This document shows, piece after piece, positions 53,183-64,000 of a DNA stretch of 64,000 bases (its first letter is position 1; the number at the start of each line of letters is the position of its first letter). Location: positions 2,339,339-2,403,338 of the forward strand of contig VZRZ01000996.1 in the NCBI GenBank assembly GCA_013398175.1, in the 5' to 3' direction. Origin of the DNA: Climacteris rufus. Taxonomy: Eukaryota > Chordata > Aves > Passeriformes > Climacteridae. The notes beneath the pieces are model-generated. The model searched no databases, was not told where the DNA came from, and saw only the letters and a list, made by a program, of their open reading frames with translations. A program made the position numbers and the translations under genes.

Positions 53183-55349
53183 TCTGCGCTGACATCATAT
53201 GGTATGGAATATCCCTTTGGTTCCTTCGAGTCAGCTGGCCTGCTTGTTTTCCCTCCCAAGGTCTTGCCCACTCCCTGTCCCTTGATGGGGGAGAATGTTA
53301 GAGGGACAGTGCTTCTCAGCAGTAGCCAAAACACCGCTGTGTTATCAACTGAAGCACAGCACTGGCAGGGCTGCTGAACTCTATTTCAGTTAGAACCAAT
53401 ACAGCTGGGAAAGATCTGTGTGCATTATAAGGCCTGAGCAACTTTTCACCCTGAGAAACTCGGGGCACATGTGGATGGGTGTGCACTTTTCAGGTGGATG
53501 CTAGGGTTTTTAAAGGTATACAAACTGCACATCCCCTGTCTTCCCACTGATTTCACAGAAAGTAGGCAGTTGTGTGTGAGAAACACACATTCAGATCTCC
53601 CATGAGAACTACTGGATAGAGACAGAGGATTACTGACATTGGCAAGCACTGTATGCAAATGGCTTTCTTGCTCGGGCAACCTCTTTGCACCTTTTACTCC
53701 TTCCTGCTCCATCCAGTGATTCCTGATCAATCCTTTGCCATGTGTCCCCATGCACCTCTCTAGGCAAGGGTCTTTCTGACCCAAACTCCTCTCCTGAGCG
53801 TACATTGAGCAACAATAATGCCTTGCCCATGACTCTTTGCCAATGCACCTCCTCCCTGACCACAGAGACCCTTTAAAAGGCGGGAAGGAGCTAAGTCTCC
53901 ACCTTGTCCTGACCTCACCTCTCTTACATATGTGAATGAGGCTGCAGCTTTATGCCAGCTTGTGCTGTGGATATATTTCCACCAAAAATTGGTGTGAGGC
54001 TGCTAACAGTTGCACAAAGACAAGAAAAGAGCTAAAGAGCTGTTGGATGCTAAAGGCTTCCAGCCAATACTAGCCTGGATCAGATACCGATTGGCAGCCT
54101 TGAGGTGCATGGCTCCAATTTCCCATTACCAATTCCCCTGAGCTGCTCAGTCTCCCATGGTGAAAGCTCTAATTTAGAAGAGATCCTGTAGGGCTGCCTT
54201 GTTTTTGTCCTTTCTGCTTTGTTTCCAATATTTAGTAGCAAGTCCATGAGGTCCCACAGCCAGATGCCCACTGGCTCTCAGGTGAATGTCAGTGGCGTCC
54301 TGAGAATAGTTCAGCTGAAGAACTAAAGCTGAAGTTGCTATTTATATTCCTAGAAATCAGAGCAAATAACAGTATTCCAGTCCCATTACACCTAGATGAT
54401 TAGCTTTGCAATCAGTGCGTGAAAGAATTTGAACTAGTCAGCTACTCAGAACTCTGAATAGCATAACCCAAGCAATGAGAATAAAACAGTGGAAAGACAA
54501 TTATGTTTCTTTATACAACTGATTGCAATGAAAAAAAATCAAATATATTTTCAGTTAGAATTTTATTCAAATTTAGGCAAAGAGATTCAAGCTATTCTTG
54601 CAAGAAAAGGCAACTATGTTCATACAACATTGTTCAAGAGGGATATTGATAATTCACTGTTACTTGATTTCTTTAGAAGGCCAGGTTTTTAGCTGGCACG
54701 ACCAGATTATTTCCTTCAAAGTTGGCAGAGCTGTGATGATTGCAACAGCTGAAAGTCTTGCTCTGCACTGCATCAGTGCTATTATAATTGCAGTTTTCAT
54801 CCAGTAAAACTAAGTAGATCAACATGGTCACGGCTTGTTTTAAGTTTTTCAGCAGTGCATGAGAAACTGGATGTCACTCTCCTGTGGACAAGGGTCTAGG
54901 AACATGCTCCTTCTGCAAATGGAGACTTTAGGAGAAGAAAAGCATGTTTAAGATGGAGAAATAGGGGGGGATAGCCAGACTTCCTGCTGCCCTTACAGCC
55001 ATCAGGGGAATAAAGGGGAAGGAGCATGGCTGTTTCTGAAGCAACTGTACTGTCCTTATGGCCAATGGCACCTGCACCCACATCTTTGCCCTGTGCCAGC
55101 CCCAGGCAAGTCCCAGGGGAGTGCTGTGTGAGCCCAGGCAGCCCCAAGACATCACCCCCACTACCTATAGACCAGCACCAACTGGACAAGCACTATGGGA
55201 AAACATCAACATCACATGGGTGCTTTTAACCCACATTGGGTTTTCTGGGCTGTTTTTATGACTGAGGCAAAATAGGGAAGCAGATTCCTGGTATTGCAAA
55301 CAAGGCCTCAATTTTATTACTTATTTTCTAGCAAAATAAATGTTGATGG

Positions 55350-55383
55350 TTTTTCTATTCCTTTTTCTATTCCTTTCTATTCC
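55350..55383. repeat. 12-bp tandem repeat TTTTTCTATTCC
   Basis: Two exact copies followed by a third copy missing two T. Confidence 0.85.
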
Positions 55384-55690
55384 CTTTCTGAGCTCTTTCA
55401 GTTCTTTTAAGAATCCGTACTATTGCATTTGATGGATGCCTTTTCTGACAAAATCTAAATATTGGATTTTCTTGTTTTTCACATAATGCTTCTATATCTG
55501 AAGCACAACCAAGAAACATAAAGATGAGTTTGCATGGGACAATGAAAAAATCTAGAAAAGCCCAAAGAGATATGGAACAGTGGATCACCTTGCCCTCTAA
55601 CCCACTACATGGTATAATGGAAAGTTAAATTAATTAGAAATTTAAGACCGGGATTTGTAGTTTAAATACAGAGAATTAGCAGTGAATAAA

Positions 55691-55720
55691 CCAAATTTTG
55701 CCAAATTTTGCCACATTTTG
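55691..55720. repeat. 10-bp tandem repeat, three copies
   Basis: CCAAATTTTG twice, then CCACATTTTG. Confidence 0.88.
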
Positions 55721-58605
55721 ATATTAAGAAAACCATCAATAGGAATACTGTTTTTTCTCACCAAAAATAGTGTTAGCCTGTGAGGAAGATATACTAGACA
55801 AATAATCTAAATGCAAAAAAAAGCTATAATCTAGACATTATTTTGGATACTTGCGACATCAATTTTAATGGTACATGTGTGGCAGTAACAATTATAAACA
55901 GCTTTCCAACTGCTTTTAAGGATATAGTATCTTGACTAAATTCAGTTGTGCAGTAAGTTTAACAGTCCAAAATGGTCTATTATATGTATTTTACTTTTTT
56001 TTTGCTAATCTACTATTCAATGGAGAGATTAGAAAAGTATGTAAAGATCATCAGACAGAAGGTCTGACAAACCATTCATCTTGACACCCTGCAAAGATAA
56101 TTCTCAGCCACCTAAGATGGATATTGAAGAGGTTCTGGCAGATAAACAGACTGGCAATAAAATCTCTAGGGAAACACTGATTTCCTGTAATTTCTGAAGA
56201 AAGAATGGATTACAGAAAGCAACTGGTTACACAGGTGTACCATCTTCAGTACACTATTTTGACCTCACTGTTACCCTTGAAAATAATGAATTCTGTTATT
56301 CCACAATAAGGGAAATCATAGACAAGTGTAGGTTAGGTCAGGAAAGAGCTAAAGAATTTTTTTTTTTTTATTTTAAAACCAGACACAAGAATACAATGGA
56401 AGTTTTCCTGTTGGCTGGAAATGTTCAGAACACATTTGAAAAAGAAAATAACTATAAATAGAGAGACACAGTCTGAGGCACTGTTAATCACCGATATCTT
56501 CATGATGATTCTGACTGCAACTTCACCCTATACCTGGAGAGGAGCTTTGTTGTGCAGTGCTAGGAGCTGTATGGATGGAAAATTGTCACCTTGAGACCTA
56601 CAGTTCTTTCTGTGTGTTTTCCATTTGCTGGAAAAAAAGAGTCTCACAGTTACTTGCTTATATTTTGAATATGGGGTGGGAAAGGACAGTCTGTCACCTC
56701 CCACCCATTTGCTGTGGTAAAAAGCAGCAGCTTCATAATGCATTATCTACTGCACTCTTGCCTCCACTCCTCTGCATCCATGTCCCATATAGCTCATACA
56801 GGGACTATGAAGGGATTCCCTTTAAGCCAAATTTTAGCATGTAATCTACCCATATTTAGAAAATATATTCTTTTTTTTTTTCAACTGATTGTATGCAGTA
56901 GGGAGGTTTGGGTCACTTTTCAGTTACTGTTTGGTTTTTAAAATTTGGAATCCATCAGCAAATCTGGGAAAAAATCAAAATTAGGATGCTTTGGAGTTAA
57001 CTCAGTCATAACTTTGACAACCAAGCAGTGCCTGCTCTGACAGCTTCCTACGCTTTCTGCCCTAAATACTTTTTCTACTGCATTTTCCTCAAAAAAGTAA
57101 TCTCATTTCATCAGTCCAATATAAACACAACTCCTCTCCTCCTTCTTAGGTCAGAAGAAAGTATTTACCACACTGGAATTCACCAGCACCAGTTACTTTA
57201 TTCTTGACAACAAAAACTGACAGAAGAAACTGAGGAATCTTGTCAATGTTTGGAGTCATTAAATGTACACCCAGGCACCTTTCTATCTACTGTTACCAAT
57301 TAACAAAATCCTGGCAGAGTACTGAGGAAGCTTGCGATCTGATTCTGTAAATACTGATCCATGTGGGAAAGGCTGCACAGCTGAGTGGCCTCAGTGAGTT
57401 TACTGTCAATACCCATGTGCATAAAAAGTTCCCTACATGCTTAAGCGCTCGCAGGAATCCTAATCTTTGCCTGTGCTGTTCGTAAGTGTCTGATATGAAG
57501 AACAGTTCTGAGACTTTTCATCACTTGTCAGATTTTTGTAAATTATCCTAAGTATTTTAAAGTTTTCATTATTCCAGTAGTTTCCATGTTTACATGTAGA
57601 CACAGCAGACAGGTCATGGAATTTGACTTTGCACTTCTTTTTTAATTAGTTTTGCTGACCAGGGACCCACTGTTGTTGAAACAGATGTTGCAGCCCAATA
57701 ATAGCTCTCAGCTGCCAGCAGCAAACTGTGGAACTCAGCCCTCTCCATGCAGAACAAATGAGTGCAATAAGGGGCCCGTGAGCTCCAGACAACAGGAACA
57801 CTCCACAACGTGTGTTTGCCAGTTCTATCTCAAAACACATAAAATTTCAAGCATACTTCTCTTTCTCATCTAAAAGATAACAAATGAGGAGCTATTTCTC
57901 AAAAATGCACATAATACCACAAAATAAATGCATTCTTTTTGTTCTTTTGTCTTGCATATTTGTTTAAACATCTTGATTTTGCTATGAGTCACATGCAGCA
58001 CAGATCAGACAGGCTCTTCCAGACTGGAAAAGAAGGTCTAGTGAAGCTCAACCTGAGGACTCAAATCAAGCTTCCAACTACTCAGGTCCTGAGGAGACAG
58101 GTACAGAAGGAAACTATGACACTTGCTCTCTATGGCAAAAATGAATTAACTCCCCTGTGAACACACCTTGGTTATTCCTTAGAAGGACTGAAGTCTTGAG
58201 CCAAACCGCTGATCATCCTAAATCAATATCCTCTCCTGTATCATAACCAGATTCCATTTTTTTCTGTCTTGCATGTTAAATTATAACTGTCCAGTATTTC
58301 TCTGTAACCTACTTAAGTCTTTTATGTAATTTCTTTCACCTAAGAGTTACTCAGTACTATTAGCCCTTCTTCTGTATAACTCATTTTGTAACATTAATCA
58401 GGCACAGTGTTGATCTCTGCACATGTCCTTGTACCTGTTTGTCTTTCAACAAGAGTATTACTATCTTTCTTAGGTTGAATGGCTGAATGGGATATTAATG
58501 TATTCTTAGACATATTGGTATTGTAGAAATAATGCACTTCTGTGAAGATTTAGAACCCATCTGCAAAAGTAGGACTATCAGTAGTCATGGCTATTTAACA
58601 ACAGG

Positions 58606-58631
58606 CAAAAGCAGTCTTCAAAAGCAGTCTT
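58606..58631. repeat. 13-bp perfect tandem duplication
   Basis: CAAAAGCAGTCTT twice in a row. Confidence 0.85.
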
Positions 58632-58684
58632 GAAATACAGTGATGCTTATACAGTGCTGGTGGAGAGCAAATTAGACAACAAGT

Positions 58685-58704
58685 TATGGTGTAATATGGT
58701 GTAA
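58685..58704. repeat. 10-bp perfect tandem duplication
   Basis: TATGGTGTAA twice in a row, 53 bp downstream of the preceding duplication. Confidence 0.8.
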
Positions 58705-60432
58705 AATTCCAAAAACAAAGAACCCGTAATTCATGTGGTTACAAAAACCACAGCCACACAAAGTCTAAGGTATGGTTACTGCAAGGTTCAACTTATGAAA
58801 CTGTTCATTTTTTGGTATTTTAATACCAGAAATATGCCAACAAGTACAAAGGATTCAGTAAGAAATTACACAAACAACAAAAAAAAAGTTAAGAGAGAGG
58901 TAGAAGCACCACTGAGCAATGGAGGACTGTTGAGTTCACCTAATATCAGTGATATGGGAGTGACTACAGGATGGAGGCAAACAGAGCATCCAACTGAAAT
59001 ATGAGAGAAAGGATGCCATTCTGCAAATAATTTGATTTGGCTAAGCTATCTTTTCTATCCTAACAAAGGGGTTTTCCAGCACCATCACTGATATTTCCAA
59101 ATCCCTTTTGTCACTTCAGTGCACAGTTCATTTTGAATATCACTGCAATTCATCCCCAAAACTCCTCTGGGGTCTCAGCATTACTATTTAAAACTATCAG
59201 AAGTGTTTAAAGCAGATAAACATCAGGGTGAAGAAAGGCCACCCAACACAGACCAGACTACTGGAAAAAAGGATAAATCCATCCTCCTGTCATCTCTCCT
59301 CACCTCATCCCTTGTGCCCATGCAACCACACCATGAATGGCTGCTTACAAATGGTTTAGGTGGACCAGCAGCCTACCCTGGCTCACACAAAGACCACTCA
59401 GTCTCCGAGGACAGCATGAAGGGAGCACCAGCAGAGGCAGCCAAAGGAACAGTTCATGAGGACACCTCTCCCTGCCAGCATGTCCTTTGTGCTCAGCAGC
59501 AACAGGAATGAGCCAATGAGAACTCGACTAAATGAAGAGTCTGCTGTTTCCTCACACCCTCTGTAGCTGAAACAAGGTGGTAGTAATATTTGCATATCCA
59601 CTAGATCTATGAGATTCTGATTTTAAAGGGCTTTTGTGGGCACAATAAAAACAACATGAAAAGATAAGGATTTAGAACAACTACTGGCTCAGGAGGCTTT
59701 CTCTAATGCACATGTAATATATAATTCTGTCTAGTAAAGCAAGTTGCATAGATTAAAACTTGTTCAGTCCCACTCTGGACAAAGCACAGTAGACCATGGA
59801 AGCCACAGACTTTCCACTTCCTGACAAACACAGTTTTCCTTGCTCACAGTGATTGAGAATGCCGCTCCAAAGATCGTTTCCCAACCTCACTGTTTTGATC
59901 ATGTTACAGGTCTCTCTCTGCCTCCCTGCCTCATCAAACATAAGCTAGCAGGCTTCATTTCACAGCCCATTTTTGTCTTGGAGTCAGCACTGAGAGCTTG
60001 ACTCTCCCCTAATCCCTCTGTTTTGAATTTTTTCATTTGTAAGCAACCACATCTGTGTGACTCCTGACGTTGGGAAGAGTTTGCTGTAAACAACGTCAGC
60101 TGTTTTTCAGACTTTTTCTTAAAACTCTTTTGCCCTTCTGCTTATGGAAGAAGGGCTTCCCTGTGAGACTTCTGTGATGACCTGAGATCTCGGCTCATCT
60201 GTCTGACACACCCTGCCTCTGCTTGTACTCGCTCTGCAGTGCCTTTATCCTGTGGTTCTTAGACTTAATACCACAGTACTACATTGGTGACAAAGACAAC
60301 CAAGGATACTCCTGTTTCACCACACACTTAAGCAGGAATGAGCTCCAGATCAGTCAATGTCCTGTTTCCAACTTGTAGTAGCTTACCAGGCAGTAGATGC
60401 CTACAACTCCCTACAAGCCAGATCTCTTTCAG

Positions 60433-60456
60433 GTTTGTAGTTCAGTTTGTAGTTCC
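60433..60456. repeat. 12-bp tandem duplication
   Basis: GTTTGTAGTTC followed by A then C in two adjacent copies. Confidence 0.8.
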
Positions 60457-60664
60457 CAGAGCATGATGCATTGCCTTGAGAGTGCAATGGCATTTAGACA
60501 ACATTTTGAGACACTGGCATGGGAACAGCCCCACGCAAAATTGTAGAATGGAAAGCTTCAAAATAAACCATAGAACTTTCCATTCATGCAACAACTTCCT
60601 CCACTGTTCTACAAAAGAGAGCAAAATCCTTTTGTTTGGGAAAGATGGGGTACACACATCCCCC

Positions 60665-60750
60665 AAGAGAAAAAGAAAAAAGTGAGAGGGAGGAAAAAAA
60701 AGGAAGGAAGAAAGGAAGGAGGTGAGGGAGATGGAAGGAGGTAAAAGAGA
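60665..60750 (+). repeat. Purine-rich GGAA/AAAG tract
   Basis: About 85 bp of A/G with only a few T, including GGAAGGAAG and AAAGGAAGGAGG. It is less regular than the tract at 50.7 kb. Confidence 0.85.
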
Positions 60751-62300
60751 TATTGAGAGTATCCTGCATATATCTGAGTGGCAGGAAATCATCTGTGTCA
60801 TATCTATAGCAGACAGAATAAGGATCACGTTTCCAGAGACACATAAAAGTTACTCCTAAGACAGAAAGCATGATTCATATTGCTATCCTAAAAGGAAAGA
60901 TATCATTTGGCCTCCCTGCCAGTGAAGTAGACAAACTGTATTGCAGACATGTAGGTAGCAAAACAGTTTTCTGCTGCAGTTCTATTTTTCTGATGGTTGT
61001 TGGGTATGTGTGGGGCTGGCTCCTGGAGCATCTCTGCAGATTGGCTACAGACTCCTGCAGTGGGCAAGCACAGAGTGATCATCCTTGCATGCCAAAGTCT
61101 AGTGTTGGACTGTCCTGAAGAGGAGTTTAACACTGTAATCACAGACTACCAATAATTGTCCTCCTGCTGGGGAAGTCTGACACACATACCTGTCTCCGCA
61201 GACACATTTCTCCAGGTTAAAAAGTGGCAAAGAATGTCAAAGGGAACATAATGCTGCAAGATGGGAATGCAAATCAGTGTAAGATATAAGAGCAATGCAC
61301 AGTTACTCATTTTGGCTTTTCTCTAACACACAGAGCTGCAGCAGCTTTTAAAGGTATTAACTTGTTTCTGTATATGTGTGCTTTTAATTTCAATATATGC
61401 TCTTTCTATGCATGCATTGAGCAGTTAACTTAAAAATCCGTGCATCCTTGTGTGTTCTGTCTATTTAAAGTGTTTTAGAAATGTATTAAGCTTTCCTGCT
61501 TTGAATGTAAGACAGTAACTAACTGAAGACAATTATGAAGAATTCTCCTTTATTGGCAAACTATTTCCTTAATATCTTCCTTGAGGTTTTTGTTTTTCAG
61601 AGGGTCTTTTTTTCTTTCCTTCTTCTGGTGCATCTGGAGGAGGTCAGCCCTGGAGCCAGATTTCAGCCTGGATAGTAGTGCAAGCCTGTTCCAGGAAGGC
61701 AGTTTTCCTGTTCCTCAGAGAATTGTCCAGACTTTAGGGGTTTATCTACATACTTCTCTGCTACAGTTAGGTGTTCAGTCAGGCATTTTTATCATTCTTC
61801 CCTAGCACTGTATTACAAAACTTCTGCATTTTTATATTTTGGAACCTATCCTGTTTCCCTGGTGCTGTTCCATTCCCAGTTGCTGGCATCCATGAACACA
61901 TGTAATAAAACTCAGGAGATATTTTCAAGGACACTAGTTTTTCTTCCCCAAACTGCACTCTCACAACTGTAAAACCTTCCTTTTCCCTCCTGGCGCTGCA
62001 ATGATTTCACAAGACGTAAGGAAAACAGTGATATAAAAGCATCTTTTCATTCCAGCATTTTCTCTGCACTGCATGCCACAGCCAGCCAGACCAAAAGCCA
62101 AAATTTTTAGTTTTTCCAGAAGAAGCAAGCTCTGAGATCACTCTAAATTGCAGAGAGGGACTGAGCAGGAAGAAAGGTACCATTTCATCCGGAGGTGAAA
62201 TCCTTGTCAGGTTAGAGGGGCATTTTCTTCAGGAATTTTGGTGAAAGTAATCTTAGGTAGGCATAATAACTAGGAAATTAAATGAGTCATCAGGAATAAG

Positions 62301-63064
62301 GTGGCAAAGGGTCCTGCACTTGGGTCACAACAACCCCAAGCAGCGCTATGGACTGGAACAGAATGGCTGGAAGGTGGGTCAGTGGAAAAAGACCCGGGGG
62401 TGATGGTGACAGCAGCTGAACATGAGCCAGCAATATGCCTGGGTGGCCAAGAAGGCCACCTGGACTGGGCATCCTGGGCTGTATCAGCAAGAGTGTGGCC
62501 AGCAGGACCAGCACAGTGATTGTCTCCCTGTACTCGGCACTGGCGAGGCCACACCTAGAATCCTGTGTCCAGTTTTGGTACCCTCACTACAAGGAAGACA
62601 TTGAGGTGCCTGAGCATGTCTAGGGAATGACAATGGACCTGGTGAAGGATCTAGGGAGTAAATTTTATGAGGAGAATCTGAGGAATCTGGGGTTGTTTAG
62701 TCTACAGGAAAAGGAGGCTCCTGGGAGACCTTATTACTCTCTACAACTCCCTGGAAGGAGCTTGTAGCCAGCAGGGGGTTGGCCTCTTCTCCCAGGTAAC
62801 AAGTCACAGGATGAGAGGAAATGGCTTCAAGCTGGACCAGGGGTGGTTCAGGTTAGACATCAGGAACAATTTCTTCACTGAGAGGGTTTTTAGGTGTTGG
62901 AACAGCCTGTCCAGGGAGGTGATGGAGTCACCACCCCTGGAAGTGTTCAAGAAAAGACTGGATTTGATGTGATTTAGTTGACATGGTGGTGCTTGGTCAA
63001 TGGTTGCACTTAATGATCTTGGAGGTCTTTTCCAACCTTAAAGATTCTATGATTCTATTCTATT
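62301..63064 (+). mobile_element. CR1 LINE, 5'-truncated, with ORF2 remnant and tail
   Basis: About 765 bp of plus-strand CR1. The frame around 62435-62610 reads [30 protein letters not shown] and YKEDIEV, matching the expected end of the CR1 reverse-transcriptase protein. The 3' UTR phrases follow in order, including TTAGACATCAGGAACAATTT near 62853-62872 and GTTCAAGAAAAGACTGGATT near 62945-62964. The 3' end is AATGATCTTGGAGGTCTTTT, then TCCAACCTTAAAGATTCTAT, and the tail GATTCTATTCTA. The ORF2 start and all of ORF1 are missing, and the remaining frame is broken. Confidence 0.95.
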
Positions 63065-64000
63065 TTAGGAAAATTCTGCAGGATTCCCCATCCTACCCCA
63101 CCTCCGTTGCCCATCAAGGAAATGTTTTTATAAATCAACTCTTTTTTCTTATTAGAAGTGACTTGATCTATGGAACATGTAGTCCTGGGGCAATACAGAG
63201 TTATGTGGAAATCAATATTAGAAAGCAAGGGAAAAGTGACAATTAAAAGCAAGGTGAGGGAAGTAGATAGAATGCCAGCTGTTTATGTGGTATGCTTGGT
63301 GGAGGCCAATAGGACTTCCAACATATATCTAAACCACTGTTATTGGATTTTAGAATGAAACCAAGCAAGACATGTTTGTTTTGGGGAAGGCACACTGAAC
63401 TCACTGTCTCCATCATACCAGCACAACTAATAATAAAATTTAAACATGAGACATGGTCTTATATTAATTCTTGGAGAAATGACTCATAATTTTCCCTTCT
63501 GAAAATGGAGGTGTCATACACACATCTATAGATAAGTGTCTGGTGCACAGAATCACAACACAACAAAGACGCTTCCTTTTCCTCTTCCAGAGATCTCCTG
63601 CAACAGCCTGTCCAGCAGAACCATAGCCATCACCTTGCATTTGGGCCAAAATTTTGGCCCAGATATAGAGCCATGCTCAGGTATTGCCTTGCATAGCAAA
63701 CCATGTGGGCAATGCCATTACTCAATAAAGCCATCCGGGAAAGGGCTCAGAATAAAATATGTCAAGAGGGTGCAACTCTGGCCCAAGAGGATATTTTAGT
63801 GTGCTGTCTGCTGCCCTGGGCTGCCCTCTGAAGGCTGATGCTAAATCCACAGCCCTGGATGAAAAGCATTGGCCTAGCCTCGAGATCATTATTTGAAAAG
63901 AAACTCCAAAGTTGCTGCTGGGGAAAACTGGGAAAACAAAACAAAGAGAGGGTAATTTGCAAAGGTTTTCAAGAAAAAAAAGGATAGCTTGAGGGGGACT
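63065..64000. other. Noncoding unique DNA to the window edge
   Basis: Several overlapping short open frames on both strands (at most 87 codons), none recognised, and no repeat recognised. Confidence 0.65.

Larger units (their letters stand above)
52863..53408 (-). mobile_element. Solo LTR of an avian ERVL-type endogenous retrovirus
   Basis: The LTR spans 52868-53403 (536 bp) and is flanked by the direct repeat GCTGG at 52863-52867 and 53404-53408, a 5-bp target-site duplication as expected for ERVL-type elements. On the plus strand it begins TGTGATGG and ends with CA, giving the canonical TG...CA ends. Read on the minus strand it has a TATAAAAG promoter box (53175-53182, LTR position about 222) and an AATAAA polyadenylation signal (52984-52989, LTR position about 415), in the right order and spacing for U3-R-U5. 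CpGs are still present (for example the GCGCGCGC run near 53.02 kb). No internal retroviral sequence is found on either side, so it is a solo LTR left by LTR-LTR recombination. Confidence 0.93.
53409..62300. other. Noncoding unique DNA, no gene seen
   Basis: Open frames up to about 128 codons, none recognised. The largest (60442-60828, minus) is biased by the purine tract it crosses. It contains several short duplications (55.35, 55.69, 58.6, 58.69, 60.43 kb) and a purine-rich tract at 60.67 kb. No transposon was recognised before the CR1 at 62.3 kb. Confidence 0.65.

Overview
The window looks like a gene-poor stretch of a bird genome, either intergenic or inside a very large intron. I infer a bird from the mobile elements. 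Nearly all the interspersed repeats I recognise are CR1 LINEs, 5'-truncated and ending in the octamer-like tail (ATTCTATG)n. There is one short solo LTR of avian ERVL type. I see no L1, Alu or other mammalian SINEs. Recognised elements cover only about 3 kb of 64 kb (about 5%), which fits a compact avian genome. Crocodilians and turtles also carry CR1 and cannot be fully excluded. The species and chromosome cannot be named from the sequence.

No protein-coding gene, tRNA, rRNA or CpG island could be supported. Open reading frames are short (the longest is 194 codons), scattered over both strands, and without recognisable domains. The exceptions are fragments of CR1 ORF2 and translations of simple repeats.

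Layout: 1-12.8 kb is unique AT-rich DNA with a few short tandem duplications and a perfect inverted repeat at 11.66 kb that contains AP-1 and homeodomain-like sites. An old minus-strand CR1 lies at 12.87-13.22 kb. At 14.08-14.61 kb there is an unusual array of degenerate 33-34 bp repeats in two blocks of opposite orientation. This is the most distinctive structure in the window that I cannot assign to a known family. 14.6-26.6 kb is unique DNA with simple repeats. A short plus-strand CR1 tail lies at 26.7 kb. 26.8-39.2 kb is unique, with several AT-rich blocks that resemble conserved noncoding DNA. Two CR1 fragments in opposed orientation lie at 39.23-39.88 kb, and a longer minus-strand CR1 at 45.52-46.26 kb. 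A polypurine/GGAGA tract lies at 50.70-50.94 kb. A solo LTR with intact 5-bp target-site duplications lies at 52.87-53.40 kb, and a plus-strand CR1 with its tail at 62.30-63.06 kb.

No genes are present to work together. Any function here would most likely be regulatory or structural. The CR1 and LTR calls are firm. The regulatory suggestions are inference from motif content only and need cross-species alignment.
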